Shown: positions 11,946-23,972 of the stretch, piece by piece | Numbering within the stretch: position 1 is the stretch's first letter | Layout of the letters: the number at the start of each line of letters is the position of its first letter | DNA from: Nymphaea colorata | Lineage: Eukaryota > Streptophyta > Magnoliopsida > Nymphaeales > Nymphaeaceae | Assembly (NCBI RefSeq): GCF_008831285.2 | Contig: NC_045139.1 | Location: 23,790,412 to 23,854,411 of the forward strand | Direction: 5' to 3' | Length of the DNA: 64,000 nucleotides | Notes under the pieces: generated by a model | What the model saw: the letters and a program-made list of their open reading frames with translations, nothing else | What the model was told of the DNA's origin: nothing | Database searches by the model: none | Translations under genes and position numbers: made by a program

Positions 11946-12305
11946 TGCAATCCCCAAAGAAGGTCACAACCGGCGGGAGAGAGAGCACAACCCACGGCGG
12001 CGGCGCAGATAACCCAGGCGACGGCGGCAGGGCAGCGCTGGGAGCAGCGGAGATAACCCAGGCGACGGCGGCGCTGGGAGCAGCGACGGCGGTAGGGCAG
12101 GGCAGCGCTGGGAACAACGGCGGCGGCGTTCCTGGATGGCGGAAAAAACGACGGCGGCGCTCTTGGACGGCGTCAACACTGAAAACAGTAACCGCAGCGG
12201 CGCTGGGAACAGTGTCGACGGCGGTGCTGGAAACGGCAACGGAGGCGGCACGAGAACGGCGGAAAAAAAAAACACTACTTGCACACCAACGATCTCACAC
12301 GCGGT

Positions 12306-12318
12306 GGCTCTGATACCA
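12306..12318 (-). other. Primer binding site of copia element 3
   Basis: The minus strand reads TGGTATCAGAGCC, directly next to the 5' LTR. Confidence 0.92.
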
Positions 12319-12604
12319 TGTAGAAACACGAACCACAAGGAGAGAGCAGAGAAAGAACACACAATATACGTGGAAAACCTCAGAAAGAAGTGAAAAACCA
12401 CGGGGAAGCTCTGACCTAGGGGCAAACCGCAACCCTAGGAGAGAGAAAATAATATTCACTTAACTCAACAATTACATGTAAGTGAAGAATATATAGGAGG
12501 GAGAGAAAGAGTGCCGCCTAGGGTACCGAGCCCACCTCGGTATCCATGCCCCATAGGACCGGGTCCAGATATGGACCCGGTTCCCAATACAATATATTCT
12601 AACA
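12319..12604 (-). repeat. 5' LTR of copia element 3 (286 bp)
   Basis: Same ends and length as the copy at 7372-7657. The primer site abuts at 12318 and the target duplication abuts at 12605. Confidence 0.97.
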
Positions 12605-12609
12605 GAACC

Positions 12610-13849
12610 ATTGCTACTATCCTCTGACTTATTATCTGAATGATTGAGTTGTCCTGCAAACACAATATGACTTCCTTTGGGTGCCATTGTTTGTCTCAAA
12701 TTCGCACTGTAGACATGGTACAGTGGTGCTTTGAGAGTTTTCCAGCAGCTTTTTTAAGGACTCTCTGTCTTATACACACACACCCCTCTCACGTTTGACT
12801 AGTTTTATGGCTGTTGTGCTCATGATTTGGCTATTATCTTGACACGGTTGCTTCTGAAAGGCATTCTTCTAGTGAGCTGTTGACCTAATTATGCTGAAAT
12901 TTTTTATATTTTGTTCATTGTCTTGCTTATTCTTCTCTTGTCCTGATCTTTGTATCACTTTTTGTTTGCCTTCTCATTTTATTATCTTCAGTTCACCATT
13001 TGTTATTTTATTGGAGATTTGAAACTGATAAGTGAAATATATGTATTTGAGCATAGTGAATATTTGCCCAAACAAGTTTTATCAGCTTTTTATTGACCTC
13101 GATCCAAGCTTTAGAAAGATTGAACATGACGTCTGATGCAGTTTAGTCCAACTTTTTGGCTGTCACTTTTTTGTTGACCTCATCCTTGAAAATGTAAAAT
13201 ATTAGTATGAAAGGCCATTTTTTTCTCTGCCCCTGCTTCTGGGTACTTAATCCACCAATCAGCAAGTAATTAAATGCCCATTTGGGACTTGTGTGATTCA
13301 ATTCGAATTTGAAATTGTTGAGTGGTGAAATATGTAGCTCAATCTCGATTTTTCTCTATGCAGTGTGCATGTTATTGAGCTTCCGGGCATAGTTTTAGCT
13401 GTCACTTTTGTTCTGACCAGCCATGTCCTCTGCTCTGTTTTAGCAGCAGTGTTCGTTGCTCTCCTTCAGGCTTGTTGTCAGCCTTCCCTATGTTTTTACA
13501 GCCTTTGCAAACTTATATATGTTGTGTACAGATGCACCGCATTGCCTATTTCTTTTTGTCCACTAATTCTGTTTTTGTCCACTAATTGCAGATTACCTTT
13601 ATATAACTATGGTCTTTGACCTCGGGTTTACAATCAAATTGCCGAGCATTCCTAAAAGTAATTGATGGATCAAGACAGTTCAACTAGTGCTTCTGAGCTT
13701 ACTGGAGGAGGAAGTCTGTTCATTGTCTACTGTTACTGTTCTTGATTTTTTTTTCTGGTTCAAATCTGTACTTTGCTAAATCAGCAAAATGTTAAATGGC
13801 TTTTTTTTGTTTCTCACAGTTCTTTTAATATTTTTATGTAATTTTGAAA
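12610..13849. other. No recognisable gene
   Basis: AT-rich sequence with long T-rich tracts resembling intron or 3' flank DNA. No frame matches a family I recognise, and no splice-linked exon could be supported. Confidence 0.5.
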
Positions 13850-14143
13850 CATGTAAACAACGTCTTTTATAATACAAATACTCGATCCATGGCTAGTGTG
13901 TAAGTAAGCAGTAGCGGTTGTAAGTAATAGCACAGTTAAAATCATGGCTAATGGTCCAAGTAAACCGTGGCTATTGTCATAATATAAAGCATGGCAAAAG
14001 ATCAATAGCCACAACGGCTATTATGACAACTATTTTAGTTAATGGCCACAATAGAAACCACGATTGAAAGTACTTCCAGTCATGATTTTTGGGTCTATTA
14101 GCCATGGTTTTGACCATTGGTAAGAACATTTTTGGTTGTAGTG
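13850..14143 (-). mobile_element. CACTA-like transposon end with subterminal repeats
   Basis: The right border read on the minus strand starts CACTACAACCAAAAATG, matching the CACTACAA-type ends of plant En/Spm elements. Inside are repeated, partly inverted copies of a CCATGGCTAATGG-like unit (for example 14097-14108 and 13943-13957), as expected for CACTA subterminal repeats. The opposite end was not found, so the left limit is approximate and the copy is probably truncated. No transposase is visible. Confidence 0.5.
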
Positions 14144-14642
14144 CAAAATGCATTAAAAACTTCTTAATATAAGATGCTTGTGACAGAGCAAGAAGTCATT
14201 TTGTTCATTCTCTTTTAATTTTAATCTTTAGAATAAATGCCGCATCACTCATGTCTTTCATTTTAAAATGAAGAGACAATCAATCTTTTCCAGACTTTAA
14301 CATATCTATATCATTACTAGCAAACAATATGCCATCTACTCTTAAATAGATTATCATAAAACAATTCTTATGACATTTTATATATACATGGTGATTTTGA
14401 TCAATCATGTTATAATTGTATTATGAAATTTTTTATATACCATTATCTGGACTATTATTTCAATCCATAAATGGATAGAAACATAATCTTTAGGTTGTTC
14501 TTCATCCAGTTCTCCATTGAAAAAGATTGTTCTCCAATTCTCTATTGAGAAATGTTAGTTAAAGGCAAATAGTGGTCAATATGCCTTTTATATGGTGGTA
14601 TCCTTTGGCAACTAATTTATTTCGATTGATCTTTTTTCATTT
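14144..14642. other. No recognisable gene
   Basis: AT-rich, with no frame of note. Confidence 0.5.
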
Positions 14643-14650
14643 CTTTTAAT

Positions 14651-15088
14651 TAGGGATGTAATCAGATCAAATATGGATCAGATATACCCTTAACCATATT
14701 CAACTTTTCAGATATTCACATATTCAAATTTGCATTCGGATTCAAATACGAATAAAGAAAAGTCATATCCGAAATCCGATTTTGCAATCCAAATCTGATT
14801 TTTTAATATTTGTATCTGAATCTGAATCCAAATTTTGAACCGAATTTTTACCAGTTTCCAAAATTTAAGAGCACTAGATATATGACATTTGTCTAAAAAT
14901 AAAATAAACCTAAATCTGTATCGAATCCGGTCGGATATTTATGTATTCGAATCCCAATTTGATTGGTTGTCATTTTGTAAATCTGAATCCGATTCGATTT
15001 TCTTAACTGAGAACTAAACTTTTTTTTCATATCCATTTTTTAGATTGATTTGATTCGAAGATTCAAATCAGATATCTTGACGTCCTTA
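14651..15088. mobile_element. hAT-like non-autonomous element, family M1 (438 bp)
   Basis: Ends are TAGGGATGTAATC and its imperfect complement TTGACGTCCTTA. CTTTTAAT at 14643-14650 is repeated exactly at 15089-15096, an 8-bp target duplication as hAT transposases make. The interior is built from many short TCNGAT/ATCCGA-type repeats and codes for nothing. A homologue in the same orientation lies at 26548-26987. Confidence 0.88.
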
Positions 15089-15546
15089 CTTTTAATGCTA
15101 AGGACCCACTTATTCAAAATTGATTTTCTTCCTACTAGAAGATCAACGGGGTCTGGGTCGTCATTTATTTTCATGGAAGTGATTTCTTCATCCATCGTAT
15201 TTTTCCATTCAAATTTTTTAGGGTAAGAAAGAGCTTCTGGAACATTCCTAGGTATGTCAATATTTTGTAGAAAGAGAACGGAAGTCTCACCTTCAATATT
15301 AAATCTTCATCACAAAACCCTAAGCTGCATACTATGTTGAATTGATTGATTCGACATTGTTCTATTTCTAATAGAAGAATTACTTTTACTATTTTGTATT
15401 GGTCAAGGCATTTTCTTAAGTGTCTCATAGATTGGAACATTTAATTCTTCACGCTCAGCCAATTCATAAAGTTGAACAACCTTTAATTTTTTCCCCACTC
15501 AACAAATAATGGGAATTCAAATTTTGAGATGTGAGGTCTTGTTGGA

Positions 15547-15642
15547 TGGCTAAAAATTAAGAATTAATCGTTGAAAAACCACTGCTACCGGGGCTGGCTA
15601 AAAATTAAGAATTAATCGTTGAAAAACCACTGCTACCGGGGC
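15547..15642. repeat. Tandem duplication, 2 x 48 bp, perfect
   Basis: The unit starting TGGCTAAAAATTAAG and ending GCTACCGGGGC occurs twice with no difference, indicating a recent duplication. Confidence 0.95.
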
Positions 15643-18600
15643 ATTATATGATACTGCTTATGGTGTTTCGAGCTATATATTTTAAATCTTTTAGATATCT
15701 TGCAAAATCCCCAACTGCAATGTAGACTGGAATTTCACACACACACACACACACCCCTTTATTCATGCAAGCACACCCACACACACATACTTCTGTTTTC
15801 ATGTAAACTAAAAGGAAAAAAACTTCCTGGATCAGTATTGTTCCCTTGGAAAAATTAAGGGAATTGGCTTTCCCAATGTTGTTTCATTGACCTTTGGATT
15901 GCAATTGACTGGGTATAGCCCATCTGATCAATGCCGCTAATTCCATAGACTGTCATTGGGATGTCTAGACTGTTGATGGTGCCTTATTTATTTATTAATG
16001 TTGAATTGGCAAGAAGATGTTGGGCAGATCCCAACCTTTATCCTCTCCTTTTGCAGCAGCCCTTCTACATCTTCAATTACATCTCCACCTTTTCCGATAC
16101 TTGGCATCAATACTCTATCATTATAATAATGAAACATCTTAGTTTTAAAAAACCAAAAATCAACTTAACCGTCTCATTCAAGTCTCACTTATCGAGATCT
16201 ATATTTCTTGTTAGATTCTAATAATATTATATATATCCAGCACCCTAGTGCTACATCTCCCTTATCACTTGTCTTCCAGCTCTTAGTTAGAGGCAAACAA
16301 GAAAGAAGAGTCAAGGGCATCAACCACATTTTGGGACAGGAAGATCAATCTGAAATGGGTAGGAACTCCAAAACTGTCTGTCACAACTTCGTTTACAACT
16401 TGAAGAAGGTCTAGATTTCAGGGTTTCTAGACATAATCTTTTTGTTGGTGTCTACAAAACTTCAACTTATCAAACATTTTTAAGAGAAAAAAAAAAGAAC
16501 TTTTCTGGCTTAAACATCATATATAAAAGCCAAGTTGGATGGCAACAGTAGCTGACCATAAATTTCTTGCTCTGGGGCAGAACTAATACATCAATTTGTA
16601 ACTTTTAAGAACCAACCAATATATATATAAGTAAATGGATATTAAATATTAATATATAAATAAGCAATTTATGTAGGCCAATGTCCCCCAATATCCACAT
16701 TTGCCTCCCCGCTATCTACATGGCAAATACATCATTCAAAATTGGAAAACATTTAATCTAAAAGTCAAAAGAATATATATATATATGTATATATATATAT
16801 ATGAAATCCTTTCAACAGCATGTTTTACGACTTTGAAATCAAGGGAAAGCCACCTTTTCAACAAGGATAGAAGTTTCCTTTCCTTCTACCGAAATATTTA
16901 AATTCACGAAAGATACGATGAATGATACGTCGTCATAATTAAAAAAGTTTATATTTGCTTTCAATGGACGAGCTGGAGCTAGTAAGAAACAAAAGTCAGT
17001 ATTTTCAGGGAAATTAAGAACTTTGTACAAATAAAAAATGATAGGACTCCCAGTCAAGTGGCTTTTTCTTTGGTTATGTCGACAGGTTGAAGCAGCGGCC
17101 ACCTCCAAGTCTTCGAAAAAGAGTGCATTGTCCCTCCCAAATTTTCATTTTAAAAAATATATGTATTTGACTATCGCTGCATGCAAATATAAAAAAATTT
17201 GAACCTAACCAACGTGTCTATTAATTGATCATGCTTCTATTGCCAAAATGGAAAAAAAATATATTTATAAATTAAACTGGACATTAAAAAATAAAAAAAA
17301 AAGTTTCCTGTAACAGTGAAAGCAAATAAAGATTATCTCTATCGAATATGAGTCTAGAATATTATTAAAAGCAAAAAGTAAAAAATCTGAAATTGTGAAC
17401 AAATATCAATTAGATGAAAAATAACAAGAAAAAGAAGGGTATCGTATCGGGCAAGAGGAACAGAGCCGGAAGCGGGTTTTGTACGCATGAAATTTTTATG
17501 TGCTAGTATGGTTAATGATGAAAATGCTCCTCAATAATAGAAAAAGTGAACTTTTGTAAGGACAAAAAAAAAAAACAGAAATACATGTGTTGCGTGCGGC
17601 GAATGGTGCACACAAATCATGCTCCACTAAAGCAGCATTTTTTTTTCCTTGCTTTTTGATGCAATATAGGGAACTCCTCACCAATAAGTCGCGCGCGCGC
17701 GGGGTAGGGAGACATCTCCCCATTTTTTGGTGTGCATTCCAACTGTTAATCCCAATCCGTATGCTTCAACTAGTGCATGATGCCTATGGAGTTTGAACTG
17801 TGATTGTTCATGGGAAAATCATACTCGAGTTGAGAAGCTTTGTGGTCTACTTTAAAGTTGAAACTCCCATTACTTTTACCTCCAAACCAGTGGCTTGAAG
17901 GGGCAATTATATGTACAACAAGCCAAATATTTTAAAATATTAATTGACACCAAAGCAATCTTCAGGGGCTAGTGTGGGCAGTTGCCCGCCCCAGCCCATA
18001 TGTGGCTCCGCCTCTACTCCAAACCCTATACATATATGAAATTAAGATGGAAAAAGCCAAAAATTGAGGTCCAGCGAGCACAACATACAATAAAATGAGG
18101 AAAAAAAAAAAAAACTCACAAGCTAAAGAATAAGAAAAGCTTTGCTAATTCCTTCAACTCAACGTTGTTTCTCCACGTGAGCTGGTCAAAACTCTTTACA
18201 GCTAATGAAACTAAGATGTTCCTATGGAACCTGCAGAAATGAACCATCAGAAGCATTGGTATCAAACAGGATTCAAGGGTTCGATTACACTCATTTCTAA
18301 CGTGAAAAAAGGTGTCGTCTTACCAAAGTGGGAGCGGGAAACGTTGTCATAGTCGTTACTAAATCTCATATCTAACATAGTCTCGAATGTTGCAGTATAT
18401 CGTCATCAGTAACGCTGTTGCTCTTCATTACCAAAGGCGGTGTTCGGCAACATACATGGTAACAATTCCTCCGCGTCACTGAAGATCATCAGTTACATGA
18501 ATATTAAATGTCCTATAGTCCCAACGGGCGCTCTGGATTCGTGTGATCCGGCTAAAAAAGGTCCAGTTAAATGCTTGCTCCATAATCTGACACAGCCCAC

Positions 18601-19359
18601 GCTAAGAAAGAAGAATTTGGATGGTATTTGATAGCCTCGGATCATAAATCCAACACTGATCTGAAATCCATGCTGCATGAGACTCACTGTTTAAACAAAC
18701 CGGGAAATCTACTTTATATGCTTAAAAGCATACAGAACCGATCAGGTCGGGTCTGGGGTTAATGAACATGAAGCAACATCTTTTTTTCTTTGGTTTGTCT
18801 TCATGTAGCTTGCATTTTACACGCCGCATCCAAATGGTCTGCCCCTTGTAGTTCATGTAACTAAAAGCAGGCACTTGTATAAGCAGTGAATCATTTGAAA
18901 TTAAGAGGAGGCTAGGAGTGCAATACAGGAAGAATGGTGATCAGGTGATCACTTGGTGTTTTTGCTTAGAAATGTGAAACATCATCCGGCATTGGCACTT
19001 GCATATTTTTATGCTTGATCGTACTAATCGGTAGCAGAGCTACTGTGTGACTGACGTGGGAAACTACCCATAAAATCTTGCATTGTGATGGTCTAGCTAC
19101 ATGCGGTGCCCTCACTAGACTTAAGTCAGTGCCCTACAACCACTCATTTTCCTAAGTGAGAGATCGATTAGTGCCCATCAGCCAAAAATTTTTTGGCTCC
19201 ACCATTGGCACTAATGAACCTACTTGAGGCATCTGTGTAGTCTGTGGTGTAAAAGAATTAGACTTGAACCCAACTCATGTTCATGGTAGGTACTTCACCC
19301 TACTTTACCAATCATAATAGAATAGTGGATATACTTATAACATATAGACCCAGGAGACA

Positions 19360-19530
19360 TTTGACAACAATAACACACTATTATTGTTTCATAAATCTAT
19401 CCAAAAATTTGTAGCAGATTCATGAAATACTTGTACAAATGTTTGATTTGACAACAATAATACACTATTATTGTTTCATAAATCTATCTAAAAATTTGTA
19501 GCAGATTCATGTACTTGTACAAATGTTCGA
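19360..19530. repeat. Tandem duplication, about 87 and 84 bp
   Basis: The unit begins TTTGACAACAATAA and contains TTTGTAGCAGATTCATG. The second copy lacks 3 bp and has a few substitutions. Confidence 0.9.
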
Positions 19531-21728
19531 TGAACCTGTCCTTTTTTTTTTGGGCAGTTGTTATATGGTTCCTTAAATGGTCATTTAACAATAGTAACAC
19601 ATTGTTACTGTCCCATGTTCCCGCTGGTACCATGTTTATGATGTTTATCATGAGATATACTTTTCATCGTATTCTGGATAATCACTTTAAAAGAAAAAAA
19701 AAAAAAAAAAAAACTATGCCTTTTACACCTCAATTTTTGGCACTAACAGTATGACTATTCATGGTGATTCAGATTAACTTACATACAACTGCCTACCTTT
19801 TCCTCTCTCTTCTCTGCCTCTTTACTGGTTCTTCACTTTCACACAACGGCTATTTCAAAATCTTGCACCTTAAACTTTTAATTCGACATTTTACTTCTAA
19901 ATTTTTTAACTTCAGACGTTCTTATTTGCAGAATGTTGAACTACACAGTTTGGACTTGCACAACTTTATTATAATTAACCGATTATGCTGTATTAACGCA
20001 ATATATTCCATTAGTTGTGACTTGAATAATTACTTGGACATGAAAATACATTAATTTTGATCTCTCCTCCCTAAATGGTGGGAAGACTTAGAGTATTGTA
20101 TGAATCTACCCTATACCTTACCCTAAAAATAAGGACAGATTCATGAAATACTAAAACTATGTGTTCACTTGGAGTAGGTTCTTAAAACACTCGCAAACTA
20201 TTTCATTTAACAAAACAACTCCTAAAGGATCTTTGCTTTCCTATAATAATTAGTATGCTCAACAAAATTTTTGGGATCGTTGAATTGCTTATTTAATTAT
20301 TCAAATATTTAACCATGCAATCAAATGTGGTATATAGTTCAAAACATTAAAACCCACTAAGATTCAAGAAGAGGGACTGAATGGGATTGGTTCCGGACGA
20401 TGAAAATCTCCTTTTGACGTATGACTAAAATGTCCAAAATAGCAAAAACTAACAATAGTACCCCTGATAAAGAACGGAATGATGGAAAAGCAAACCATTA
20501 AAAGCAAAAAATGCTCCCATTTTTAAAAAGACAAAAAATACCCCTTCACATGCCCAATGGAGTCTTAACTTCGGGTGTGTAAGGTGACACACCATAATGG
20601 TAAGAGTCAGTACGCCTTTTTTTTTGTGAAAAACGCTTCGAAGCATAAGGGTGAAGCGCCAGTGTCCATAAACCCAAGGGACACTCTTATGTAAGGCATA
20701 CGCCTCAAGGGCAAAGCCATTTTTATGGTTTAAAATCGAAAATTAACAAAAACAAAAAACAAAAAACTGGCACCGTTACGGTGAACCAATTGGTATTGTA
20801 CCATTTTCCCCTTTTTCATCCATTGCAGAGTTTAGAATTATTGTTGCTGGTGGTGGAGTCACCACCGAAAACAACTCTACCACCGAAATCAATTTTATAA
20901 TGCATATAAAATTAACAAGTAATTATTATTATCACATTTTAATTATCATTATTGCGGTCATAAAGATTGTCTAGAGATACTATGGGCAGCATGTCACTAG
21001 ATTTTTGCATCTTCACACCTCCTCTTAGCACGTCATCCACTCGCATATGATATAATGTTGGCTAGAGTCTGTTTTCTTTTACTATTTGTTAATCAACTTT
21101 GAATAAAAACAAAAAATATTTCAACGTAGTTCACAAAGCACAAAAAAGAATGTACTCACAATAACTTGGTTTACTTTCATATTCTTGTTATTTTACTTGT
21201 TTTTTGAATTTTCATGTTACTTTTATAAATATTATATAATTAACAAATTTGAACATGAAGCTTAGGCTTCAATCACCGTCTGGCCTCACATCGCTTCATG
21301 ATATGTTCAACGCTTGGCCTTCCCTCATCGCCTTTTATAACATTGATACACGGAAGGTTCAACAATTCATTAGGAATACCTACATGCTTCCTGCAGCTTC
21401 TGCTTTTAGTTGTAAAGTGATGTCCATCTTGCTGTCCATCACGATTAACACTAATTTCGACCCTACACGACATACTAACTTTTCCCTCCTTTCCTTACCT
21501 GCTCCCTCACTCATCAACTTACATGGAGTGTGCCCCCCACCCCACCCCCCACTCCCCTCTCTTCTCCTAGAGAGAGAAAGAAAGAAAGAGAATCAGTAAA
21601 ATCTTTCGGACCTCCAATGAATCACGGCTATCAATGCATAGTGTGATGCATGCTAGAGAATATCTCTGTCGAGGAAATCCGAGGAAATCCAAGGAAACTG
21701 GACATATATAAGGATTCAAATTTGTGGG

Positions 21729-22060
21729 TAAGGGTGTGCATCGGGCCGGGCCGGGCCGATCCGGCCCGGTAAAGTCCGGCCCGTCGGGCCAGGTAGCCTG
21801 GCCTGGGCCCGGCCCGGTCCGGCCCGTTTAAAAATAAAAAATAATTTTTTAATCATAAAATAAAATTTTTAAATATAAAATATATTTATTAATAATAAAC
21901 ATATATTATTAAAATAAAAAAAATAAAAAAATAAAAAATATATATCTTTTAAACTTAAACGGGCCGAACCGGGCCTGTCTATTGGGCCCGAAAAATGCTG
22001 GCCCAAGCCCGGGTCGGGCTGGGCCGGCCCACCGGCGGCCCGGCCCGACGCCCACCCTTA
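21729..22060. mobile_element. hAT-like non-autonomous element, family M2, GC-rich ends (332 bp)
   Basis: The element starts TAAGGGTGTGCATCGGGCC and ends with GACGCCCACCCTTA, giving terminal inverted repeats. TTTGTGGG at 21721-21728 is repeated exactly at 22061-22068. About 110 bp at each end are made of GGGCCGGGCC-type repeats, and the roughly 130-bp core is almost pure A/T. No coding sequence. The 8-bp duplication fits hAT. Confidence 0.9.
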
Positions 22061-22068
22061 TTTGTGGG

Positions 22069-23260
22069 ATGTTAATTATTGGATAGCTAAGGTTAAAAAC
22101 CTGTAAAACCATTGTTTAAATTACAATGAACCATTCCAACATGAGAAACCATAGTTACTGCTTATGTGGCAATTGTATTCTAGTGACAGGTTTTTAATTT
22201 TGGTCTTCCAGTAACAGGCACGCAACATATTTGAACTATTACATACACACAAACACACATATATAACACACATATATGTGTGTGCGCCCAGTAAGGACCT
22301 GTTAGCAGTGGTAACTCAGTTCTCCAAGAGTTGCTTATTCTATTTTTTCATATAAGTATTTTTATGCCAGCGTGCGAGCTAATTTTCATGATGCGTAAAT
22401 GTGATTTAAAGTGGCTTCATCTGTCACATTTAAGCTCAATGGGCGGTTTACTTTATTTCTTTTTCACATCTTGTTTCCAACGAATACAACAGTCATTCTT
22501 TGTTGACGGAGACGTCCCAACAGAATTTGATTTTTCTCAATATTTTGATGTAGTGGTAGATTTTTTTTTTTTGTTTGAGAGTCTCTAGTTTTAATGCGAT
22601 GTAGACTATGATTTTCAATTTTTTCCATGAAAATTTTGAAGGGCTTCTCTGGCCTCCATGTATCTTCGCCAGTGCTAAGAAGCGGAATAAACTAAAAGAA
22701 TTCACTACGAGATGGAAACATGAGCGAATCTTCCAACATCCTATTCAAAGAAACAGTGCACTTCACTTGCATCTCAAAAATTTGCCCAAAAAAGATCTTA
22801 CCTGAGAGGCGTGATCATCACGTTCAAAACCACGTTCTAAACGGCGAACCTGACTTGTAAAGTATTTTTGTATCCGACTATTTGAGTTTGCTGAAAATAT
22901 TTTAATGACTTTTAAATTTGGAAAAACTTTTTATGCCATGAGCTCACAGGTTTCTAACCATGAAAACCACATCCACGGAGCAAAAAATTCTGAAAAGCAA
23001 ATTCAAAACTTCTCTGGGTGCCGAACATGATTGTCCTACTAACCTTTCTCTCATAAAAATAAAATAAAACAAACATCACCGAGGCAACTCTACTTTCTGC
23101 TCAACTGATGGAATTCATTCTATTAGGAAAACGAAAACCTACAAGTTACAAGATGACTAACTTGCCCTCAGTGCACCAGAAAAACCGCTCGCTGAGAGGG
23201 ACATAAAGAGAAAAAAAAAACGTAAGGTTACTCCGGTAATTTACTTGCCAGGACGCGTTC
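22069..23260. other. No recognisable gene; 3' flank of the LEA_2 gene at its right end
   Basis: AT-rich. The last 100-200 bases probably include the 3' untranslated region of the minus-strand gene ending at 23261. Confidence 0.5.
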
Positions 23261-23917
23261 TCAGAACTTGACGTTCCGCTTGCACTCCATGTTCCGAACC
23301 TGCTGGTCCAGGGCGGCGACGTCGAAGTCGCAGTTCATGCGGACCCTGACGTGCTTCCGGATCAGGCCCAGTCGGATCCGACCCTCAACGCTGGTCTCGC
23401 TGCTCATGTGGAGAGGGCTGTTCATCAGGGCAGCGGCGGCCAGGAGCCCTACGTTCCCCATGATCCGATCCGTCATAACGTTGACCGTCACGGACAACTG
23501 AATCGTCCGGCGGGCGGGAGCCGACCCCGCCGGGGCGAGCGCCTCGCCGATGACCGTCCCGTTGTAGGAGATGCTCGTCGTGCTCTTGTCGTACACGAAG
23601 GAGACGTAGTTCGGGTTCTTGACGGAGACGACGGTAGTCGCCGTCAGGTTCATGACTCCGCCGGGGAACCCGAACTGGATCCCGCTGAACGTCAGAGACT
23701 TCGTCGTCAGCTCCGGGTCCCGAGCCTTGAAGACGGTAAGCGCGAGCGTGGTGATGACGACCGCGAGCAGGACGATGACTGTCGCGGCGATGATGAGCGC
23801 GCGGCGGCGCCTTTGGCTCTTCTGACGGCCGAGCCCCGGCGGGCTGCCGGATTCCTCGTCGCTGCTAGCTTGATTGGTCCTTCCGGACAACGGACGCATC
23901 TGATCCGGCGTCGACAT
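23261..23917 (-). CDS. LEA_2 / NDR1-HIN1-like membrane protein
   Basis: A single-exon frame of 218 residues, starting at the ATG at 23917-23915. Codons further upstream lack ATG (the longer frame starts at GTG). The protein has an acidic and basic cytosolic N-terminus, one hydrophobic segment at about residues 41-64 (starting ALIIAATVIVLL), and a C-terminal LEA_2-type domain from about residue 85. That domain includes the family signature around KNPNYVSFVYDKSTTSISY and a following VIGEALAPAG turn. Plant proteins of this layout (NHL/HIN1 group, LEA-14 fold) are type II membrane proteins of plasma membrane or endomembranes, often linked to stress or pathogen responses; the exact role cannot be read here. 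The GC-rich coding sequence contrasts sharply with the AT-rich surroundings. No disruption is seen. Confidence 0.85.
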   Translation of the reverse strand: MSTPDQMRPLSGRTNQASSDEESGSPPGLGRQKSQRRRRALIIAATVIVLLAVVITTLALTVFKARDPELTTKSLTFSGIQFGFPGGVMNLTATTVVSVKNPNYVSFVYDKSTTSISYNGTVIGEALAPAGSAPARRTIQLSVTVNVMTDRIMGNVGLLAAAALMNSPLHMSSETSVEGRIRLGLIRKHVRVRMNCDFDVAALDQQVRNMECKRNVKF

Positions 23918-23964
23918 CGCTCCCTCCACCTCTTCTGCCGTCGAGGCGAGACAAGCTTGGTCCC

Positions 23965-23972
23965 TTTTTATA
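23965..23972 (-). promoter_or_regulatory. Candidate TATA box of the LEA_2 gene
   Basis: The minus strand reads TATAAAAA, 48 bp before the ATG at 23917. That would give a very short 5' untranslated region, so the call is tentative. Confidence 0.4.

Larger units (their letters stand above)
7372..12604 (-). mobile_element. Full-length Ty1/copia element 3 with both LTRs and 5-bp target duplication
   Basis: Two 286-bp LTRs (7372-7657 and 12319-12604), each TG...CA, bracket a minus-strand gag-pol. GAACC at 7367-7371 is repeated exactly at 12605-12609, the 5-bp duplication left by copia integrase. The primer site is at 12306-12318 and the polypurine tract at 7658-7669. The LTRs differ at 7 of 286 positions by hand alignment, all transitions, so the insertion is fairly young. 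The coding region carries three frameshifts and two nonsense changes. The LTR sequence is unrelated to elements 1 and 2, so this is another copia family. Confidence 0.97.
15097..21720. other. Gene-poor AT-rich stretch
   Basis: No supported gene. It holds a perfect 48-bp tandem duplication (15547-15642), a short CA run near 15734-15757, an 84-87-bp tandem duplication (19360-19530), a poly(A) run near 19688 and scattered AT microsatellites (16770-16802). GGAGCCACATAT next to a TGCCC-containing stretch occurs near 17970-18015 and again, inverted, near 30545-30595. Both are probably pieces of one dispersed repeat. ORFs below 120 codons show no family match. Confidence 0.5.

Noticed and set aside
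22331-22588. Hydrophobic 85-codon ORF
   Set aside because: T-rich tract artefact with no signal of a real membrane protein family.
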